Shown in pieces: positions 4,890 through 8,311 of a stretch of DNA of 8,311 nucleotides. Source of the stretch: Clostridiales bacterium UBA1728 (GTDB taxonomy: Bacteria; Bacillota; Clostridia; Oscillospirales; Oscillospiraceae); assembly GCA_002315975.1 (NCBI GenBank), contig DCIK01000031.1, positions 1-8,311 on the forward strand, written 5' to 3'. The translations under genes and the position numbers were made by a program. Position 1 is the first letter of the stretch; every line of letters starts with the position of its first letter. The notes under the pieces were generated by a model, which was given only the letters and a program-made list of their open reading frames with translations, made no database searches and was not told where the DNA came from.

Positions 4890-6106
4890 ACGATCAGAAA
4901 GTCAAGGCGCTGCTCTCACAGCTCTTTCCCGAAAAGCTGCGCTCCGCGTGCCGCGAGAGCGTTTATGCCGCGCTGAACCGCGCCGCTCTGCGCCGCGCTC
5001 CCCTGCCCGATGAGCTCACCGAGGGCGTGGCACTCTGGGGCATGGCCGAGGAGAGCAGCGGTATGGGCCAGTGCTGCCGCAGCATGGCCGCGGCGCTCGC
5101 CGTCTCTTCCCTGCCCTATGCGCTCCACCCGCTCCACTCCCGCGCCGGGGGCAGTCTGGACATCAGCGCCTACGCCGAGGCGCTGGGCGAGGAGCGGGAC
5201 ATGGCCGTGAACCTCTATTGCTGCAACGCCGACTGCACCGGCTATTTTATCCGCGAAAGCGGCGCTGCCGTACTGAAGGGAAAGAAGAATATCGCCCTGT
5301 GGGCCTGGGAGCTGCCGGAGTTTCCCAAGCGCTGGCACGATGCCTTTGTCTGGTATGACGAAATCTGGACCATCTCGGAGTTCTGCCGTGAGGCCATTTC
5401 CAAGGCCACGGACAAGAGCGTCCGGGTGCTGCCGCTGTGCGTGGAGCCTGTGGCCGAGCCGGGACTGCGGCGCTCCGACTTCGGTCTGCCGGAGGGAAAA
5501 CTGCTCTTTCTCTCCATGTATGATGCCCGCAGCATTCAGGCTCGGAAAAATCCTCTGGCCTCCATCAGCGCCTATTGTTCTGCCTTCCCTAAGGAGGGAG
5601 ACACGGCGCTGGTGCTGAAAATCAGCGGCGGAGAGCAGGGTCACGCCGAGGCCGAGGAGCTGCGGCAGAGTCTGCGGCGCAGGGACATTTTTATCATTGA
5701 GGGCGTACTGAGTGCCCCGCGGCTCTACGGACTCATGGAGCTCTGCGATGTGTTCGTCTCGCTGCACCGCTCCGAGGGCTTCGGCTACCCCATCGCCGAG
5801 GCCATGGCGCTGGGCAAAGCCGTGGTTGTTACCGGCTACAGCGGCAACATGGACTACTGCTCGCCCGAAAACGCCTGCTGCGTGGGCTACCGCCTGCAGG
5901 AGCTGGGCGACAGGGCCGTGGAGCCCTACGAGCCCCACCAGCTCTGGGCCGAGCCCGACATCGCCGAGGCTGCCGCCTGTCTGCGCCGCCTTCGGGAGGA
6001 TGCGGACTACCGCCGCAGCCTCGCAGAGGCGGGACAGGCCACCGTACGGGAGAAATACAGCGCAAAGGCCTGCGCCGAGGCGATCGTCAGGGCGCTGGGC
6101 CTGTAA
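4886..6106 (+). CDS. GT4-type glycosyltransferase (GT-B fold)
   Basis: The 406-residue product lacks a signal peptide and should be cytoplasmic or membrane-associated. The N-terminal domain has a glycine/glutamine loop ESSGMGQCCRSM (56-67) and the block LWAWELPEFPKRW (138-150) with DEIWTISEF (158-166), familiar from GT4 enzymes. The C-terminal nucleotide-sugar domain has RKNP (220-223), a probable phosphate-binding lysine K221, and the retaining-GT signature E297-x7-E305 in SEGFGYPIAEAMA. It should transfer a sugar from an activated donor to an unknown acceptor, perhaps a surface polysaccharide or glycoprotein. The start overlaps the lipoprotein stop by four bases (ATGA, 4886-4889), with GGAG at 4871-4874 as the nearest ribosome site, so translation is probably coupled. 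The length is normal and no key residue appears missing. The donor and acceptor cannot be told from sequence. Confidence 0.88.
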   Translation: MNDQKVKALLSQLFPEKLRSACRESVYAALNRAALRRAPLPDELTEGVALWGMAEESSGMGQCCRSMAAALAVSSLPYALHPLHSRAGGSLDISAYAEALGEERDMAVNLYCCNADCTGYFIRESGAAVLKGKKNIALWAWELPEFPKRWHDAFVWYDEIWTISEFCREAISKATDKSVRVLPLCVEPVAEPGLRRSDFGLPEGKLLFLSMYDARSIQARKNPLASISAYCSAFPKEGDTALVLKISGGEQGHAEAEELRQSLRRRDIFIIEGVLSAPRLYGLMELCDVFVSLHRSEGFGYPIAEAMALGKAVVVTGYSGNMDYCSPENACCVGYRLQELGDRAVEPYEPHQLWAEPDIAEAAACLRRLREDADYRRSLAEAGQATVREKYSAKACAEAIVRALGL

Positions 6107-6130
6107 ATCGTCCGGCGGGCTCGTCCCCTT

Positions 6131-6172
6131 GGCTCCCCTGAAAGGGGAGCTGGCGCGTAGCACCTGAGGGGT
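6131..6172 (+). repeat. Bipartite hairpin repeat, copy 3
   Basis: The stem gctcccc (6132-6138) / ggggagc (6144-6150) with a tgaaa loop is followed by a weaker stem ggcgc/gcacc (6152-6156 with 6160-6164, one mismatch) and the tail ctgagggg. It has the same layout as 2818-2857 and 2870-2915. It occupies most of the 132-bp gap between the glycosyltransferase and LRR genes, along with a small hairpin ctgcgg/ccgcag (6181-6186 with 6193-6198). No U-tract follows, so read-through into the LRR gene is plausible. Confidence 0.6.
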
Positions 6173-6238
6173 CTTGCGTTCTGCGGAACAGGCCGCAGAC
6201 GGCGGGATAAAGGGATTGCTGAGAGAGAAGGAAGCAAA

Positions 6239-7687
6239 ATGACAAAGAAAGAAAAGCTCCTCCGCATCGCGCTGGGAGGAGCCGTAGCAGCGGTGCTGGC
6301 ACTGCTGGTGCTCACAGCGGTGCTGCTGCCCTCCCGGACGCTCATCGGCGGCTGGGCCTATCGGCGCAGCGAGAGCACGCTGGAGCTTGCCGACGAGGGT
6401 CTGCGCTCCATTGCCGGACTGAAGCGGCTGGAGAATCCCCGGTATCTGGATCTGCGGGGCAACCCCCTGACGCTCAAGCAGCTTTGCGAGCTCCGAGAGC
6501 GCTTCCCGGACTGCGAAATTCGCTGCGAGGTTCCCATAGAGGGACAGCGCACGGACAATTCCGTTTCCTCCCTGACCATGACCGAGCTGCAGGAGGAGGC
6601 GCTCTCCCTGTTCCCGAAGCTGGAAACGCTGGAGCTGCGGGAGGTATATGCGGAGGAATCGGAGCGGCAGGCGCTCTCGGCGCGGCACCCGGAGCTGAGC
6701 ATCCTATACACCCGGCAGGTGGTGGACGGAATTTACCTGCCTGATACCGCCGAGCTTATCGATCTCTCCGGCGTTACGGGCTTTCGGCTCTCGGAGCTCC
6801 GGGGGCGGCTCTCCGCCTTTCCCGCTCTGGAGCGGCTGATCCTCACGGGCTGCAGCTTCGATAATGATAGTCTCTGCGCTTTCCGTGACAGTCTTGACGG
6901 CATTGAAGTGGTCTGGGATGTGGAGCTATACGGCAAGCGCTTTCTCAGCACCGACACGGAGCTTGACATCAGCGGACAGTGGATCGCCGATCTCTCCCTG
7001 CTGGAGGAGGCATTGCCCTGTTTCCCTGCTTTGCAGCGGGTAATTCTCTGCAACTGCGGCGTTTCCGATGCGGACATGGACGCGCTGGACAGGCGCTATT
7101 CGGATATCCGCTTCCTCTGGGAGGTACACTTCGGCGTGTTCCACCTGCGCACCGACACCACCCGCTTTCTGGCTCTGGCCTGGGAGGACGGCTACACCTG
7201 GCTCAGCGACGAGCAGCTCCTTCCCCTCAGCTACTGCCGGGACATGGAGGCGCTGGATCTGGGGCATATGTGGTTCAGCGATACCACCTTCCTCCGGGAC
7301 ATGACCCGGCTCCGCTGGCTCATTCTGGCTGACAACCGCATCAAGGACATCAGCGCCCTTTCCAATCTGAAGGAGCTCACCTATCTGGAGCTGTTTCTCT
7401 GCGATGTGGAGGACATCTCCCCGCTGCTGGAATGCAAAAATCTGAAGCATCTGAACCTTGCCTACTGCCCGGTGCGGAACGCTGAGCTCTTAGCTCAGCT
7501 TCCCCAACTGGAGCGGCTGTGGCTCAACGGCTGCAATGTGAGCTATAACACCCTTCGCAAGCTGCAGGAGGCTCTGCCCGACTGCCGGATCGTCACCTAC
7601 AGCGAGAGCTCCACCGGCGCCGGCTGGCGGCAGCATCCCGCCTACTACGAGATGCGGGATGCCTTCGGCGCGGAGTATATGGAGTGA
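6239..7687 (+). CDS. Membrane-anchored leucine-rich-repeat protein
   Basis: The 482-residue product begins with a basic stretch and a single hydrophobic segment (about 8-30) with no lipobox, so it is likely an N-terminally anchored extracytoplasmic protein. Leucine-rich repeats fill the rest. The clearest are at about 335-435 (MEALDLGHMWFSD, LRWLILADNRIKDISAL, LTYLELFLCDVEDISPL, LKHLNLAYCPVRN, LERLWLNGCNVS). The first part has a longer period of about 61-69 residues, each unit carrying a block like WDVELYGKRFLSTDTELDIS (near 94, 155, 224 and 292). The C-terminus has WRQHPAYYEMRDAF (463-476), a tail I associate with clostridial LRR proteins of this type. LRRs generally bind protein or glycan partners; the partner here is unknown. 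ATG 6239 follows AAGGA at 6 nt. It lies on the same strand after the glycosyltransferase, so co-transcription is possible. Confidence 0.85.
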   Translation: MTKKEKLLRIALGGAVAAVLALLVLTAVLLPSRTLIGGWAYRRSESTLELADEGLRSIAGLKRLENPRYLDLRGNPLTLKQLCELRERFPDCEIRCEVPIEGQRTDNSVSSLTMTELQEEALSLFPKLETLELREVYAEESERQALSARHPELSILYTRQVVDGIYLPDTAELIDLSGVTGFRLSELRGRLSAFPALERLILTGCSFDNDSLCAFRDSLDGIEVVWDVELYGKRFLSTDTELDISGQWIADLSLLEEALPCFPALQRVILCNCGVSDADMDALDRRYSDIRFLWEVHFGVFHLRTDTTRFLALAWEDGYTWLSDEQLLPLSYCRDMEALDLGHMWFSDTTFLRDMTRLRWLILADNRIKDISALSNLKELTYLELFLCDVEDISPLLECKNLKHLNLAYCPVRNAELLAQLPQLERLWLNGCNVSYNTLRKLQEALPDCRIVTYSESSTGAGWRQHPAYYEMRDAFGAEYME

Positions 7688-7735
7688 ACTGAAGCCTGCC
7701 CGAGGAATCTGTCTTACCGATAAAAACAGCTCCGC

Positions 7736-7759
7736 GCGGCTCGTCCGGAGGCCGGGCCC
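7736..7759 (+). repeat. 24-base dispersed repeat, copy B
   Basis: It matches the reverse complement of 2957-2980 at 23 of 24 bases. It is followed by a small stem gggcc/ggccc around ctacac. It lies about 50 bases after the LRR stop codon, at the start of the 7688-8225 spacer. Confidence 0.5.
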
Positions 7760-8039
7760 TACACGGCCCCTTCGCAGGACAAAGCTCACAGGGCACGGGC
7801 GGCAGGATCCGGCTGCGGGAAGTAACTATTATATATCCGGTTATCGGAATAATAGGGCAGCGCAGCAGAGGAGCGTATTATTCTCGGTTATTGTGCCGTT
7901 AAGTCCGCCAAACCCATGTTTTTCAATCGTTTCTTCGTTGGAAAGCGCACTTTCGCTTTCTTCACAAAGCAGGTTTGTCCGCGGTATTTTCGCTCTTTAT
8001 CGGGGTGCGTTTCAGCGCTTATAAATATTATATTAATCG

Positions 8040-8089
8040 GAACGATATGATAGTCTGAAATGGCGTCCTATCGTTCTTTTCTTTTATTT
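8040..8089 (+). terminator. Probable intrinsic terminator
   Basis: The stem gaacgata (8040-8047) / tatcgttc (8069-8076) is followed directly by ttttcttttattt. An inner alternative stem, gatag/ctatc, uses part of the same arms. It would end plus-strand transcription from the LRR gene, some 350 bases after its stop, or terminate a short transcript begun in the AT-rich run just upstream. Confidence 0.5.
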
Positions 8090-8225
8090 GGCCGCAAGCC
8101 GCCGAATCCCTTTTTTCAGCGTAAATATGCCTCTCGGAATGGGTTATTGATTTCTTCACTGTTTTTGGCTGTTCCGGACTCCGGCGGGTGTTAAGCTGAG
8201 AAGAATAAAAGGTGAAAGGGTCACG

Positions 8226-8311
8226 GTGAATATGCTCAAGGAAGCCATGAATCAATTCAAAGAGAGCCTTCACAACCTTCGCGGCAAGCTCAGAGAGAAT
8301 CTGAAGAGCAA
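8226..8311 (+). CDS. N-terminus of an unidentified protein (partial)
   Basis: A reading frame opens at GTG 8226 and runs off the window; an in-frame ATG lies at 8232. The visible residues, MLKEAMNQFKESLHNLRGKL from the ATG, look like a genuine amphipathic, charged N-terminus. AAAGGG (8215-8220) is 5 bases from the GTG and 11 from the ATG, so the GTG start is slightly favoured. Only about 28 residues are visible and I cannot assign a family. The downstream sequence is needed to name it. Confidence 0.55.
   Translation, partial: MNMLKEAMNQFKESLHNLRGKLRENLKS

Larger units (their letters stand above)
7688..8225. other. Gene-free spacer of lower GC with several palindromes
   Basis: No convincing gene is visible across these 538 bases; the open frames that cross it have no ribosome site and run through palindromes. 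Contents: repeat copy B near the left end; a palindrome ctattat (7826-7832) / ataatag (7849-7855) with an inner tccg/cgga; the stem gaaagcg (7941-7947) / cgctttc (7954-7960); an AT-rich run at 8020-8037; and the terminator-like hairpin at 8040-8089. From about 7830 onward the base composition is clearly more AT-rich than in the coding regions to the left. Confidence 0.6.

Noticed and set aside
4916..6688. A 590-codon minus-strand open frame
   Set aside because: It is antisense to the glycosyltransferase and the start of the LRR gene, crosses the hairpin repeat at 6131-6172, and shows no recognisable domain. The plus-strand frames have clear family motifs.
7659..8024. A 121-codon plus-strand frame after the LRR gene
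   Set aside because: It starts inside the LRR gene in another frame, crosses repeat copy B and several palindromes, and has no domain or ribosome site.
8028..8273. An 81-codon minus-strand frame near the right end
   Set aside because: It crosses the terminator hairpin and is antisense to the better supported start at 8226.

Overview
The window looks like a chromosomal piece of a moderately GC-rich, endospore-lineage Clostridia (my best guess is Oscillospiraceae/Ruminococcaceae). The grounds are AGGAGG-type ribosome sites, sigma-A promoters, a SpoIID-family protein, a large serine recombinase tail of the type common in clostridial mobile elements, and several families of palindromic intergenic repeats. 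This placement is inferred; no rRNA or other phylogenetic marker is present.

Layout, left to right. (1) 1-515: the C-terminal end of a large serine recombinase, visibly AT-richer than what follows, probably the right edge of an integrated element. A hairpin with a U-rich tail on the minus strand separates it from the next gene. (2) 626-1848, minus strand: thioredoxin (trxA), preceded by a gene for a polytopic membrane protein of unknown function, with a truncated copy of a structured repeat between them. (3) 1849-1915: a compact divergent promoter region. (4) 1916-2797, plus: a SpoIID/LytB-domain protein. (5) 2798-3013: a gene-free convergent spacer full of inverted repeats. (6) 3014-3640, minus: a PHP-fold protein whose metal ligands have mostly been replaced, so probably a pseudoenzyme. 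(7) 3650-4001: a long non-coding spacer with five consecutive hairpins, followed by a clear sigma-A promoter. (8) 4002-7687, plus: a lipoprotein with YD-type repeats, a GT4-type glycosyltransferase coupled to it by an ATGA overlap, and after a repeat-containing gap a membrane-anchored leucine-rich-repeat protein. (9) 7688-8225: a gene-free, lower-GC spacer with a repeat copy and a probable terminator, then the first codons of a new plus-strand gene that runs off the window.

Most unusual points. The PHP protein keeps the fold signature but has lost seven of nine expected metal ligands. The 220-bp hairpin array at 3661-3880 has a related, shorter copy in front of trxA. Two other repeat families recur in the spacers. 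The LRR protein has an approximately 68-residue super-repeat. The YD-lipoprotein/glycosyltransferase/LRR set could be a cell-envelope module, but what joins the three functionally is inference only.
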